DNA of 64,000 bases from Rhodoligotrophos defluvii (lineage in GTDB: Bacteria; Pseudomonadota; Alphaproteobacteria; Rhizobiales; Im1): positions 310,001 to 374,000 of the forward strand of contig NZ_SZZM01000002.1 in NCBI RefSeq assembly GCF_005281615.1, written 5' to 3'. Position numbers and translations under genes: made by a program. Shown here piece after piece: positions 1-8,510 of the stretch. Each line of letters starts with the position of its first letter. Positions within the stretch are counted from its first letter, which is position 1. The notes under the pieces are model-generated. The model was not told the DNA's origin, searched no databases, and worked only from the letters and a program-made list of their open reading frames with translations.

Positions 1-498
1 ATTCGGCCGCCCGTTCCGTTGCCGCGCAACATCGATACGATTCCGATCCTTTTCGAAGATCTCGTGCTTGCCCTTAACGCCAAGCATCCCGCGGCCACGC
101 AACAGGAGGTCGATCTCGCGGATCTGGCGAGCGAAGACTTCATCATTCCGCAGCACTCCTCCCAAATGAGTTTCCACCATCACACCACTGTCGCCTGCAA
201 CAGGGCCGGCTTTCAGCCCCGCTTCGGTCCACGGGGGCGTGATTTCATGACCATCGCCAGCATGGTGTCGATCGGGCTTGGCGCGGCCCTGGTTCCGCAA
301 TCCATCCGCTGCATTCAGCTTCCGTCCCTGGTCTATAAGCCGATCAAGGGGCAGGCCACCAAGGCCGAACTTGCCGTCGCCTTCCGCCGTGGCGACCATT
401 CGCCGATCGTTCGCTCGTTCATCGCGATAACGCGCCATCACACGCAGCAGCAGAATGCGGCCGAGGCGGATCAATTCCCATCGTCCGATAAGTCTTGA
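1..498 (+). CDS. LysR-type transcriptional regulator, C-terminal part (cut by window start)
   Basis: The frame is open from the first base and ends at the TGA at 496-498, so only the last ~165 residues are present. They show the type-2 periplasmic-binding fold of LysR effector domains: a DLASEDFIIP segment (the usual domain-II entry 'dL..e.fi..'), a central FMTIASMVSIGLGAALVPQS stretch (the conserved 'v..G.GvalvP.s' signature) and a late ELAVAFRRGDHSP strand. The helix-turn-helix lies outside the window. It reads in the same direction as the gamma-glutamyltransferase and peptide importer genes that follow and may regulate them; that is inference from position. No effector can be named. Confidence 0.85.
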   Translation: MRPPVPLPRNIDTIPILFEDLVLALNAKHPAATQQEVDLADLASEDFIIPQHSSQMSFHHHTTVACNRAGFQPRFGPRGRDFMTIASMVSIGLGAALVPQSIRCIQLPSLVYKPIKGQATKAELAVAFRRGDHSPIVRSFIAITRHHTQQQNAAEADQFPSSDKS

Positions 499-708
499 TT
501 ATCAATTTAAAGCTACAGCAATATTGTGATGATTGGCCGGGTGTCATTTAATGCCCTCCTGGCGGCCATATCGACCATTTCCAAATGTCTGGCCTGATCG
601 AAATCGCAACAGAATGTGCACCGCGCAATCTCTTCCATGCTTGCGCTTGGCACCATCACCCAGGTGGAAGGCAGCAAGTTGTCTGACTGGACGGAACGCG
701 CAGGATCC

Positions 709-2376
709 ATGTTTGATTGCGAAAAGGGGTCCGTCACGGGCACGCGCGGGGTTGCCGTCACCAATCACCCGCTCGCATCCGCCGCGGCGATGGAGATGCT
801 TGCGGCCGGCGGCAACGCGTTCGACGCCACGGTCGCTTCGCTGTTCGCGCTGACGGTCGTGGAGCCGATGATGGTCGGCATATTCGGTGGCGGAACGGCC
901 GTCGTGCATCTCGCCAACGGCGACATGCATGTCTTCGACGGGCTGGCCACCGCTCCCGCCCAGACGAGGCCGGATATCTATACGCCTCTCTCCGACAGCT
1001 GGCCCGATTACATGGAGACGAAGGGCCGGCAGAACCGGGTAGGTCCAAAGGCAATCGCGGTGCCCGGCAATCTCAAGGCCTGGTGCCAGATGTCGGCGGA
1101 GTTCGGCCGCTTGCCTCTGAAGCAATTGCTCGGCCCTGCCATCCGCTACGCCGAGGACGGCTTCGTGCTGTCTCCCTACCTGGCCACCTGCATAGAGGAA
1201 ATCAGCCCCGATCTTGCGCTCGACGATGCCATCGCGGCCGTCTTCTTGCCGGGCGGCAAGCCGCTGCAGGCCGGAGAGGTGCTCGTTCAGAAAGATTATG
1301 CGAACACCCTCAAGGCTATCGCCACAGGCGGCGCGGCAGCCCTGATGGCCGGCGAACTCGGCGCGCATGTGCGGGCGTTCCTGAACGATTCCGGCACCTG
1401 GGTGACCGAGCGGGACATTGAGGACTATCGCGTGTTGCGGCGCGAGCCGGTTATCGGCACCTATCGGGGTTTTGAGATCATTGGGCCGCCGCCGCCCTGT
1501 TCCGGCGGCGTACAGACCGTGCAGGTGCTGAACCTGCTCGAAGCGTCGGATGTGGCCGAAGCAGGCTTCGGCACCGTGGACACGTTGCACCGGCTCATCG
1601 AGGCGATGAAGATCGCGGCCGCCGACCGGCTCGCGGTCATCGGGGATCCCGCCTTCGTCGACGTGCCGATAGAACGGCTCACGTCGAAGGCATATGCGGA
1701 GGAAAGGCGGAGGGATTTCGATCCGGACCGGGCCCGCAGGCAGGAAGCCCGGATACTGACCAACGAATCCGCCAACACGACCCATGTGACGATCGCCGAC
1801 GGCGAGGGCAATGTCGTGACCTCGACACAGACGATCAACAGCTTGTTCGGTGCGAGAGTGGTTATTCCGGGAACCGGCATCATCGCCAACAACTACATGT
1901 ATCTGTTCGATCCCCATCCTGGAAAGGCGCTGTCGCTTGCGCCCGGCAAGAGGATAACCAGCGGGATCACCGCGCTGATCGCCCGGAAAGACGGCAAGCT
2001 CGCCTTCGCGCTCGGCCTGCCGGGCGCGCACCGCATTCCGGCCTCCGCGATGCAGGCGGTCATCAATCTGATCGATCACGGCATGTCGTTACAGGAAGCG
2101 GTCGAGGCTCCCCGCGTCTTCACGTGGGGGCAAGAAGTGGAAGTGGAAGCCGGCTTCCCGGAAGCTATTCGGGACGGGCTTGCGGAAAGGGGACACCGTG
2201 TCCTGCCCGTCGCCCATGTGGCCGGCGGCATGGGGGCGATCCGGTTCAACCCGGACGGCTCGATGACCGGTGCCGCCTGCTGGCGCGCCGACGGCGTGCC
2301 GATGGCCGCGGGGGGCGGTCCGGCGCGCGCCAATACCTCATTCTGGCCCGATCCGCGCCGCGGCAAGGTCTACTGA
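709..2376 (+). CDS. Gamma-glutamyltransferase family protein
   Basis: Ntn-hydrolase of the gamma-glutamyltranspeptidase family, which hydrolyses or transfers the gamma-glutamyl group of glutathione-like amides after self-cleavage into two subunits. The N-terminal block GGNAFDATVA and the FGGGTAVVHL segment are family hallmarks. The self-cleavage/nucleophile threonine is the first Thr of TTHVTIAD (about T357), followed by the oxyanion/substrate loop GKRITSG. The ATG at 709 is chosen because family similarity starts just after it (TGTRGVAVTNHPLAS); the frame stays open up to a GTG at 616 and an ATG at 637, so the start is uncertain. No signal peptide is visible, suggesting a cytoplasmic YwrD-like member. 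It precedes a family-5 ABC importer, fitting import and cleavage of gamma-glutamyl peptides; that link is inference. Confidence 0.9.
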   Translation: MFDCEKGSVTGTRGVAVTNHPLASAAAMEMLAAGGNAFDATVASLFALTVVEPMMVGIFGGGTAVVHLANGDMHVFDGLATAPAQTRPDIYTPLSDSWPDYMETKGRQNRVGPKAIAVPGNLKAWCQMSAEFGRLPLKQLLGPAIRYAEDGFVLSPYLATCIEEISPDLALDDAIAAVFLPGGKPLQAGEVLVQKDYANTLKAIATGGAAALMAGELGAHVRAFLNDSGTWVTERDIEDYRVLRREPVIGTYRGFEIIGPPPPCSGGVQTVQVLNLLEASDVAEAGFGTVDTLHRLIEAMKIAAADRLAVIGDPAFVDVPIERLTSKAYAEERRRDFDPDRARRQEARILTNESANTTHVTIADGEGNVVTSTQTINSLFGARVVIPGTGIIANNYMYLFDPHPGKALSLAPGKRITSGITALIARKDGKLAFALGLPGAHRIPASAMQAVINLIDHGMSLQEAVEAPRVFTWGQEVEVEAGFPEAIRDGLAERGHRVLPVAHVAGGMGAIRFNPDGSMTGAACWRADGVPMAAGGGPARANTSFWPDPRRGKVY

Positions 2377-2437
2377 CGGAAAAATGTCCTGGCAAAAAAT
2401 AAGCTAACAATAACATGGTCTTCGGAGGAGAGATGCA

Positions 2438-4021
2438 ATGAATATGACCCGCCGTGAAGCGATGCTCTTCACCAGCAGCGCCCTTCTCTTTGCCGCCACC
2501 CGGCCGGGCCCCGCCACTGCCCAGGGGCAAAGCGTCATTCGTTTTGCGCCCCACGCGGCGCTGCGCGTCCTCGATCCGGTGACCACCAACGCCTATGTCA
2601 CGCGCAATCACGCCTACCTCGTATACGACACCCTTTTCGGGATGGATTCGAACTACGTACCGAAGCCGCAGATGGTCGATACCTGGAAGACCTCGGAGGA
2701 CGGCCTCACCTGGGATTTCCACCTCCGGGATGGCCTCGCCTTCCACGACGGCGCCCCGGTGCTTGCCAGCGACGTCATCGCCTCCATCCAGCGCTGGTGG
2801 CAGAAGGACATCGTTGGCCTTCGCCTGAAGGCCGTGACCAAGGACATTTCCGCTTCCGACGACCGCAGCTTCCGCCTCGTCCTTTCCGAACCCTTCGGCA
2901 TCATGCTGGAAGCCTTTGCGCGACCGACCTCGATTCCTCTTTTCGTCATGCCGAAGCGTATAGCGGACCTTCCACCGGCGACCGTTCTTGAGGAGGTCGT
3001 GGGCTCCGGGCCCTTCCGCTTCGTGCAGGAGGATTTCAGGCCGGGCGTCAGCTGGACCTATGTGAAAAACGAGAAATATGTGCCGCGCGAGGAACCCGCA
3101 GACGGGCTTTCCGGCGGCAAGGTGGCCGGTGTCGACCGGATCGAAGTGATCTGGTTCCCGAGCCCGGACACGGCGATGAGCGCGCTGCAGAACAACGAAC
3201 TCGACATCATCGAATCCGTCAGCCCGGATCGCAAACCGATGTTCGACGGCACCGACATCACCGTCATCGCCCGCGCCAGCCCGACGGTTTCCACGATTCG
3301 CTTCAACTGGGCGCAACCACCGTTCGACGACGTTCGCCTGCGCAAGGCGGTACAGGCTGCCGTCACCCAGCGCGACTATCTGGATGTCATCGTCGGTGAT
3401 CCGGAGGCCTACAGCATTTGCGGCGCGCTTTTCGGCTGCGGCACCCCGCTGGAGACGGACGCCGGCTTCGTCGACAGCGGCACGCCGAACCTCGAGCGTG
3501 CCAAGCAACTCGTCAAGGAATCTGGATACAAGGGCGAGAAGGTCGTGATCATCACGCCCGGCGATGTCGCCTCTTTTTCGGCACTGGCGCCGATGACCCA
3601 GCAGATCCTCTCCTCGATCGGAATAGACAGCGAGATTCAGACGATGGAATGGAGTGCCTTTCTCACCAGGCGCGCCAATTCCGGTCCGGTGGCCGAAGGC
3701 GGCTGGAACCTCGCCCACGCCGTTTTCGACGGCATCGATCTGATTTCGCCGCTGGGCAACATGAATTTCGACGCCCGCGGCAAGGCGGGCTATACGGGGT
3801 TCATCGACGACCCCGAAACGGAGACGTTGAAAACGCAGTACCAGCGCGAGCCCGATCCGGCCAAGCAGAAGGCGATTGCTGAAGAGATGCAGAAGCGGGC
3901 CTATGATCAGGTCTTTTACATCCCGCTCGGGACCTACAAACAGTTCATTGCTCTGCGTCCGGAGCTGAAGGACTACGTCAACTCGCCGGTCGTCGTTCTC
4001 TGGAACGTGACCAAGACCTGA
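2438..4021 (+). CDS. ABC transporter substrate-binding protein, family 5 (peptide/glutathione type)
   Basis: Periplasmic binding protein of the DppA/OppA/GsiB type, 527 residues, the usual length. The N-terminus has a twin-arginine-like TRREAML motif followed by a hydrophobic stretch and a likely cleavage near PATAQG, so export by Tat or Sec is expected. Typical family-5 segments follow: a 'W.f.LRdGl.FHDG.P..a.DV' block at about residues 90-110 (here WDFHLRDGLAFHDGAPVLAS) and VVGSGPFRF near 185. A strong ribosome site GGAGGAG lies at 2424-2430, seven bases before the ATG. It is followed with a TGATG overlap by the permease genes. Its ligand (dipeptide, glutathione or another gamma-glutamyl compound) cannot be read from sequence. 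Confidence 0.95.
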   Translation: MNMTRREAMLFTSSALLFAATRPGPATAQGQSVIRFAPHAALRVLDPVTTNAYVTRNHAYLVYDTLFGMDSNYVPKPQMVDTWKTSEDGLTWDFHLRDGLAFHDGAPVLASDVIASIQRWWQKDIVGLRLKAVTKDISASDDRSFRLVLSEPFGIMLEAFARPTSIPLFVMPKRIADLPPATVLEEVVGSGPFRFVQEDFRPGVSWTYVKNEKYVPREEPADGLSGGKVAGVDRIEVIWFPSPDTAMSALQNNELDIIESVSPDRKPMFDGTDITVIARASPTVSTIRFNWAQPPFDDVRLRKAVQAAVTQRDYLDVIVGDPEAYSICGALFGCGTPLETDAGFVDSGTPNLERAKQLVKESGYKGEKVVIITPGDVASFSALAPMTQQILSSIGIDSEIQTMEWSAFLTRRANSGPVAEGGWNLAHAVFDGIDLISPLGNMNFDARGKAGYTGFIDDPETETLKTQYQREPDPAKQKAIAEEMQKRAYDQVFYIPLGTYKQFIALRPELKDYVNSPVVVLWNVTKT

Positions 4022-4962
4022 TGCTGCGGTTGATCGTTCTTCGCGCCGCGTCGTCGGTGCCGGTGATGTTCATCGTCGCCGTGATCGTGTTCCTCCTGCT
4101 CCGGCTCAGCCCGGGCGATCCGGCCACGATCATCGCGGGAGACGCCGCGACCCCCGCACAGATTGAGAATTTGCGGGCGAGCATGGGTTTAGATCAACCT
4201 CTGCCGCTGCAGTTCCTGACCTGGATCGGCAGCGTCATACAGGGCGATCTCGGTCAATCGATCCTGTCACGCATGCCGGTCAGCGAACTCATCGCCGACC
4301 GGCTCGGCCCCACGCTCGTGCTGGCACTTTGTGCGATCGTCGTCACGGTGCTCGTCGCGGTACCGCTGGGAGCGCTCGCCGCATGGCGGCACAACAGCTG
4401 GGTGGACTGGGCGGTCATGACGCTGTCCGTTCTCGGCTTTTCGATCCCCGCCTTCGTGGTCGGCTACCTGTTGATGCTGTTCTTCTCGATCAGCGCCGGG
4501 CTCTTGCCGGTGCAGGGATATGTCAGTCCTCTCGTCGATCTCGGGGCGGCCGCCCGGCATTTGGTTCTGCCTTCGCTGACGCTCGCACTGGTGTTCATGG
4601 CGCTGATCGCCCGCGTCACCCGGTCCAGCCTTCTCGAAGTCCTGGGACAGGATTTCGTGCGGACCGCCAAGGCCAAGGGCAATCCTGACTTCCGCACCTT
4701 GTGGCGCCATGCCCTTCCGAACGCGGCGGTGCCGATCATCACCGTGATCGGGCTCGGTATCGCGATGCTGATTTCCGGTGTGGTCGTCACCGAGAGCGTC
4801 TTCAACATTCCCGGCATCGGCAGGCTGACCATCGATGCCATTCTGGCGCGCGATTATCCGGTGGTGCAGGGGCTGATGCTGTTCTTTGCGCTGATCTATG
4901 TCGGCGTGAACTTACTGATCGACATCGCCTATATCCTTGTCGATCCCCGCATTCGATATTGA
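4021..4962 (+). CDS. ABC transporter permease, DppB/GsiC type
   Basis: First inner-membrane permease of the importer, 313 residues. An N-terminal transmembrane segment (about residues 9-29) leads into the conserved RLSPGDPA motif and the long periplasmic loop typical of DppB. The binding-protein-dependent transport domain occupies roughly residues 95-310. The EAA loop that docks on the ATPase is seen as the region around DFVRTAKAKG and WRHALPNAAVPIITVIG. The start codon overlaps the stop of the binding-protein gene (TGATG at 4019-4023), showing translational coupling. Confidence 0.95.
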   Translation: MLRLIVLRAASSVPVMFIVAVIVFLLLRLSPGDPATIIAGDAATPAQIENLRASMGLDQPLPLQFLTWIGSVIQGDLGQSILSRMPVSELIADRLGPTLVLALCAIVVTVLVAVPLGALAAWRHNSWVDWAVMTLSVLGFSIPAFVVGYLLMLFFSISAGLLPVQGYVSPLVDLGAAARHLVLPSLTLALVFMALIARVTRSSLLEVLGQDFVRTAKAKGNPDFRTLWRHALPNAAVPIITVIGLGIAMLISGVVVTESVFNIPGIGRLTIDAILARDYPVVQGLMLFFALIYVGVNLLIDIAYILVDPRIRY

Positions 4963-4972
4963 GGCACAGGGT

Positions 4973-5854
4973 TTGGCATCTGAAACGACCATGCTTCCGG
5001 ATCGTTCGGCGTCCCGGCAGGCTTTCGTCTCCCGCAATCTCCTGCCGGTCGGCTGCCTCGCGGTGCTGTCGATCATCATCCTCGTGTCGTTGATCGGTTC
5101 CTGGATCATGTCCGGCGAGGCCATGATGGTGCGCCCGCGCATGCGCCTCAAGGCACCGTCCGAACTCGCCTGGTTCGGCACCGACGCCATGGGCCGCGAT
5201 GTCTTCGCGCTCACCCTGGAAGGGGCCAAGCTCTCGTTGCTGGTCGGGCTCCTGACGGCCGTGACCGGCGGCGCGATCGGGACCGTCATTGGACTAATGA
5301 CGGGATATTTCCGCAGGCTCGACGGACTGATCATGCGCGTCATGGACGCGATCATGGCAATCCCGAACATCCTTTTCGCCGTGGCGGTCGTCTCTTTGCT
5401 GGGCCCAAGCCTCGTCACAATCGTCGGCGCGCTGGTGTTCAACGAAATCCCGCGCGTTGCCCGTCTCGTCCGAAGCGTCGTGCTGAGCGTGCGCGAGGAA
5501 CCCTATGTGCAGGCCGCCGTGGGCATGTCGATCCAGACGCCGCTCATTCTCGTGCGTCATATCCTGCCGAGTTGCATCGCGCCGCTGATCGTTCAGACGA
5601 CCTATATTTTCGCGGCGGCCATTCTCTCCGAGGCCGTGCTGGGCTTCCTCGGCGTCGGCTTTCCTCAGGGCACCCCCACCTGGGGCAATGTCGTTGCCGA
5701 GGGACGCGCGGTGTTCCTGCGCGCGCCCTGGACCATCATCGCGCCGGGCATGGTGCTTGCGCTGACGGTGATGTCGGTCAACCTTCTCGGCGACAGCTTG
5801 CGCGACTGGCTCGACCCTACCCTGTCCCGTCGCGCGAAGGTGGTGCATTCATGA
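4973..5854 (+). CDS. ABC transporter permease, DppC/GsiD type
   Basis: Second permease of the importer. It has an N-terminal transmembrane helix followed by the DppC-type 'GTDAMGRDVF' motif and the C-terminal transport domain with an EAA-like region (SVVLSVREEPYVQAAVGMS...). A clear ATG start is missing near the expected place: TTG at 4973 has GAGG at 4961-4964, eight bases upstream, and is preferred; a TTG at 4937 (overlapping the previous gene by 26 bases) and an ATG at 4991 without a good ribosome site are alternatives. It forms the heteromeric channel with the preceding gene and overlaps the ATPase gene by ATGA. Confidence 0.9.
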   Translation: MASETTMLPDRSASRQAFVSRNLLPVGCLAVLSIIILVSLIGSWIMSGEAMMVRPRMRLKAPSELAWFGTDAMGRDVFALTLEGAKLSLLVGLLTAVTGGAIGTVIGLMTGYFRRLDGLIMRVMDAIMAIPNILFAVAVVSLLGPSLVTIVGALVFNEIPRVARLVRSVVLSVREEPYVQAAVGMSIQTPLILVRHILPSCIAPLIVQTTYIFAAAILSEAVLGFLGVGFPQGTPTWGNVVAEGRAVFLRAPWTIIAPGMVLALTVMSVNLLGDSLRDWLDPTLSRRAKVVHS

Positions 5855-7467
5855 CCGCTTCACCTTCAATGGACGTTCCAATCCTCGAGATAAGAAATCT
5901 CAGTGTCGCCCTTCCCAGGGGACTGGACCGCGCCTTTGCGGTGGAGGGCGTTTCGCTGTCGGTCAGGCCGCGGGAGATCGCCTGCGTGGTCGGCGAATCC
6001 GGCTCGGGAAAGTCGGTCACGGCATCCGTCGTAATGGGGCTTCTGCCGAAATCGCTCAGCATCACAAGCGGTTCTGTCAGGCTCGAAGGCGAAGAGATCA
6101 GCCGTGCATCCGAAGCGCGCATGAACACGCTCCGCGGCAATCGCATGGCGATGATCTTCCAGGAGCCACTGACGGCGCTCAATCCAGTCATGCGGCTCGG
6201 CGACCAGATCGCCGAAGTGCTGGCGCTCCACAAGCCGGAGATGAGCAAAGCGGCGGGGCATCAGCGGGTTCTGGAACTGATGGAAGACGTACGCCTACCG
6301 TCGCCAGAGACGATCTACCGGCGGTACCCGCATCAGATTTCCGGTGGGCAGCGCCAGAGGGTGATGATCGCGATGGCGCTCGCCATGGAGCCGGCGCTGA
6401 TCATCGCAGACGAGCCGACGACCGCGCTCGATGTCACCACTCAAGCGCAGATCCTTCGGCTGTTCAAGGAACTGCTGGTAAAGCATGACAGCGGCATCCT
6501 GATGATCACCCATGATTTCGGCGTGGTCGCCGACGTTGCCGACCACGTCACGGTGATGCAGCACGGTCGGGTGGTCGAAAGCGGTGTTCCCGATGAGGTG
6601 CTCGGCAATCCGCAGCATCCCTACACGCGTGAGCTTATCGCGGCCGTGCCCCGGCTGCGCTACCTGCCGGCCGCGGCTCCGGCCGAGCCGACGCTGGAGG
6701 TGAAGAACCTGCATCTCACGTACCGCCAGACCGGCTGGTTTCGGAAGACGCAGGAGGTCCATGCACTGGACGGTGTCAGCTTCGCGCTCGCGCCGCGGGA
6801 GACGTTGGGCATTGTGGGGGAATCGGGATCCGGCAAAAGTACGCTGGCCAAAGCGGTGCTCGGCTTCGAGCAACCGAACGGCGGTGAGATTCTGTTCGGC
6901 AACCACGATCTGCTCTCGCTCTCCGCTAGCGCCCTCGCGAATGTCCGCCACCGTATCCAGATGATTTTCCAGGATCCCTACAGCTCGCTCAACCCGCGCC
7001 GCCGCATCGGGCAGTCGCTTGTCGAAGGCCCGGTACGCCACGGCAAATCGACCGCCGATGCCCGCAGGCGCGCCATCGAGCTGCTTGAGCTGGTGGGCCT
7101 GCAGGCCTCCTCGATGGACCGGTTTCCGCACGAGTTTTCGGGCGGCCAGAGGCAGCGCCTGTGTATCGCCCGGGCGCTAGCGCTCGAACCGGAGGTCATC
7201 GTCGCCGACGAGGCCGTCTCGGCACTGGATGTGACAGTTCAGGCGCAGGTGCTCGACCTGTTCAAGTCGCTCCAGAAAGAGCTCGGCTTCGCCATGCTCT
7301 TCATCACCCACGATCTCAGGGTCGCCTCCAACATCTGCAATCAGATCGCGGTGATGAGGCGCGGCAGGATCGTGGAAATGGGAGAGGCCAAGAGCGTTTT
7401 TGAAAACCCGCAGCATGGCTACACCCGAGAGCTTCTGGCGGCCCTTCCCGGTGCCGAGCTCCGGTGA
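5851..7467 (+). CDS. ABC transporter ATP-binding protein, two fused ATPase domains (GsiA/DppD-DppF type)
   Basis: A 538-residue protein carrying two complete ABC ATPase domains in tandem, each with Walker A GESGSGKS, a signature SGGQRQR and a Walker B ending in DE (ADEPTTALD in the first, ADEAVSALD in the second). Each domain also has the oligopeptide-importer C-terminal tail with [10 protein letters not shown] and [10 protein letters not shown]. Such fused DppD-DppF ATPases are typical of glutathione importers like GsiA but occur in other peptide importers too. The ATG at 5851 overlaps the permease stop (ATGA); an upstream extension of the frame to 5572 is inside the permease gene and is not coding. 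It is the last gene of the ggt/ABC operon. Confidence 0.95.
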   Translation: MTASPSMDVPILEIRNLSVALPRGLDRAFAVEGVSLSVRPREIACVVGESGSGKSVTASVVMGLLPKSLSITSGSVRLEGEEISRASEARMNTLRGNRMAMIFQEPLTALNPVMRLGDQIAEVLALHKPEMSKAAGHQRVLELMEDVRLPSPETIYRRYPHQISGGQRQRVMIAMALAMEPALIIADEPTTALDVTTQAQILRLFKELLVKHDSGILMITHDFGVVADVADHVTVMQHGRVVESGVPDEVLGNPQHPYTRELIAAVPRLRYLPAAAPAEPTLEVKNLHLTYRQTGWFRKTQEVHALDGVSFALAPRETLGIVGESGSGKSTLAKAVLGFEQPNGGEILFGNHDLLSLSASALANVRHRIQMIFQDPYSSLNPRRRIGQSLVEGPVRHGKSTADARRRAIELLELVGLQASSMDRFPHEFSGGQRQRLCIARALALEPEVIVADEAVSALDVTVQAQVLDLFKSLQKELGFAMLFITHDLRVASNICNQIAVMRRGRIVEMGEAKSVFENPQHGYTRELLAALPGAELR

Positions 7468-7519
7468 AACGGTCAGTGCATCCCTTCAGGTCGATGCAAG
7501 CACATCGGCCTATCGGCTT

Positions 7520-7536
7520 GCCTGTTGGCGACAGGC
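7520..7536. terminator. Possible hairpin between convergent genes
   Basis: GCCTGT and ACAGGC form a six-pair stem around TGGCG in the 84-base gap between the ABC operon and the convergent IclR gene. There is no T-run, so termination is only suggested by position. Confidence 0.25.
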
Positions 7537-7551
7537 CGGGCTTGAGGCACG

Positions 7552-8361
7552 CTATGCCAATGTTCCACCGCCGACCCGGTGTCCCAAGTTCTGTGAGATC
7601 TCGCGGGCGGCACCGAGGATGAGAGCAATCAACTCATCGTGGCGGTCCGTGCCGAAGCGGTAGATTGGTACGGTCAGCGTGACCGTCCCAGCCACGTGTC
7701 CTCTGCGGTCCCACACGGCTGCCGACAGGGCGCCGACGTCGCCGTCGAGTTCGCCCCAATTGACGGCATACCCTCTCTCCCGCGCCAGATCGAGCTCACA
7801 TCTCAACACCTCGGGATCGGTGATGGTCTTGTCGTTGAAGCGTTTGAGGCCGGCTGCGCAATAAGCATCGATCGACTTTGCCGATTGGTGGGCAAGCAGC
7901 ATCTTGCCCGCGGCGGTGCAATGACCGGGATCCCGACGGCCCGGCTCAGAGAAGGTCCTAACGGTCCTCGGGCCCACCGCCTGTTCGACGCAGACGGCAT
8001 CCGCGCCGTCCCAGACGCTGTAGCTCGCCGTCTCGAGCGCAGCGTTGGCCAAAGCCTCGAGGGCCGGCCGCACGACGCTCTTGATCTCAAGTTCGAGGAG
8101 AACAGGTGCAGCGAGCGCAACGAGACCCGTTCCCAGCTTTATACGCTCCGTGAGGGGATCACGCTCGACGAAACGCTCTTCCGCCAGCGTGGCGACCAGG
8201 CGTGAAATCGAGCTTTTGTGCAGCCCTACCCGGCGCGCAATTTCATTGACGCCGATCGGTTCGCCGACCTCGGATATGCAGCGCAAGACGCCAATGGCGT
8301 GCTTGACCGCAGCAACACTCGAGCTGCGCGCTGGCACGGTCCTCGTCTCCTTCTTCACCAT
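7552..8361 (-). CDS. IclR-family transcriptional regulator
   Basis: 269-residue regulator with an N-terminal winged helix-turn-helix (about residues 15-80, including EIARRVGLHKSSISRLVATL) and the C-terminal IclR effector domain (about 95-265). Family marks in the latter are PGHCTAAGKMLLA and the late segment VGALSAAVWDRRGHVAGTVTL. It is transcribed divergently from the UbiX/UbiD/ABC operon, and a 19-base perfect dyad (8434-8452) lies in the space between, a likely binding site. IclR proteins commonly control aromatic-acid catabolism and sense the substrate or an intermediate, which fits the decarboxylase operon; the effector is unknown. Confidence 0.95.
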   Translation of the reverse strand: MVKKETRTVPARSSSVAAVKHAIGVLRCISEVGEPIGVNEIARRVGLHKSSISRLVATLAEERFVERDPLTERIKLGTGLVALAAPVLLELEIKSVVRPALEALANAALETASYSVWDGADAVCVEQAVGPRTVRTFSEPGRRDPGHCTAAGKMLLAHQSAKSIDAYCAAGLKRFNDKTITDPEVLRCELDLARERGYAVNWGELDGDVGALSAAVWDRRGHVAGTVTLTVPIYRFGTDRHDELIALILGAAREISQNLGHRVGGGTLA

Positions 8362-8433
8362 GTCTCCGAGCTTATCCGAACGGATTCGCGCTTGACCCGC
8401 CGCAAGGTTAGCAGCAAGCTATATGCACAACAG

Positions 8434-8452
8434 TGTTGCGCATAGCGCAACA
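8434..8452. promoter_or_regulatory. Putative IclR operator, perfect dyad
   Basis: TGTTGCGCATAGCGCAACA has 8-base perfect arms around ATA. It sits 72 bases upstream of the IclR start and about 60 bases upstream of the UbiX-fusion start, the expected place for a regulator of both divergent units. Confidence 0.55.
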
Positions 8453-8510
8453 TGCACATTAGGAGATTTCGTCGTGGCAGGCAAGCTGGTCCTGGTTGCT
8501 ACGCCTGGCG

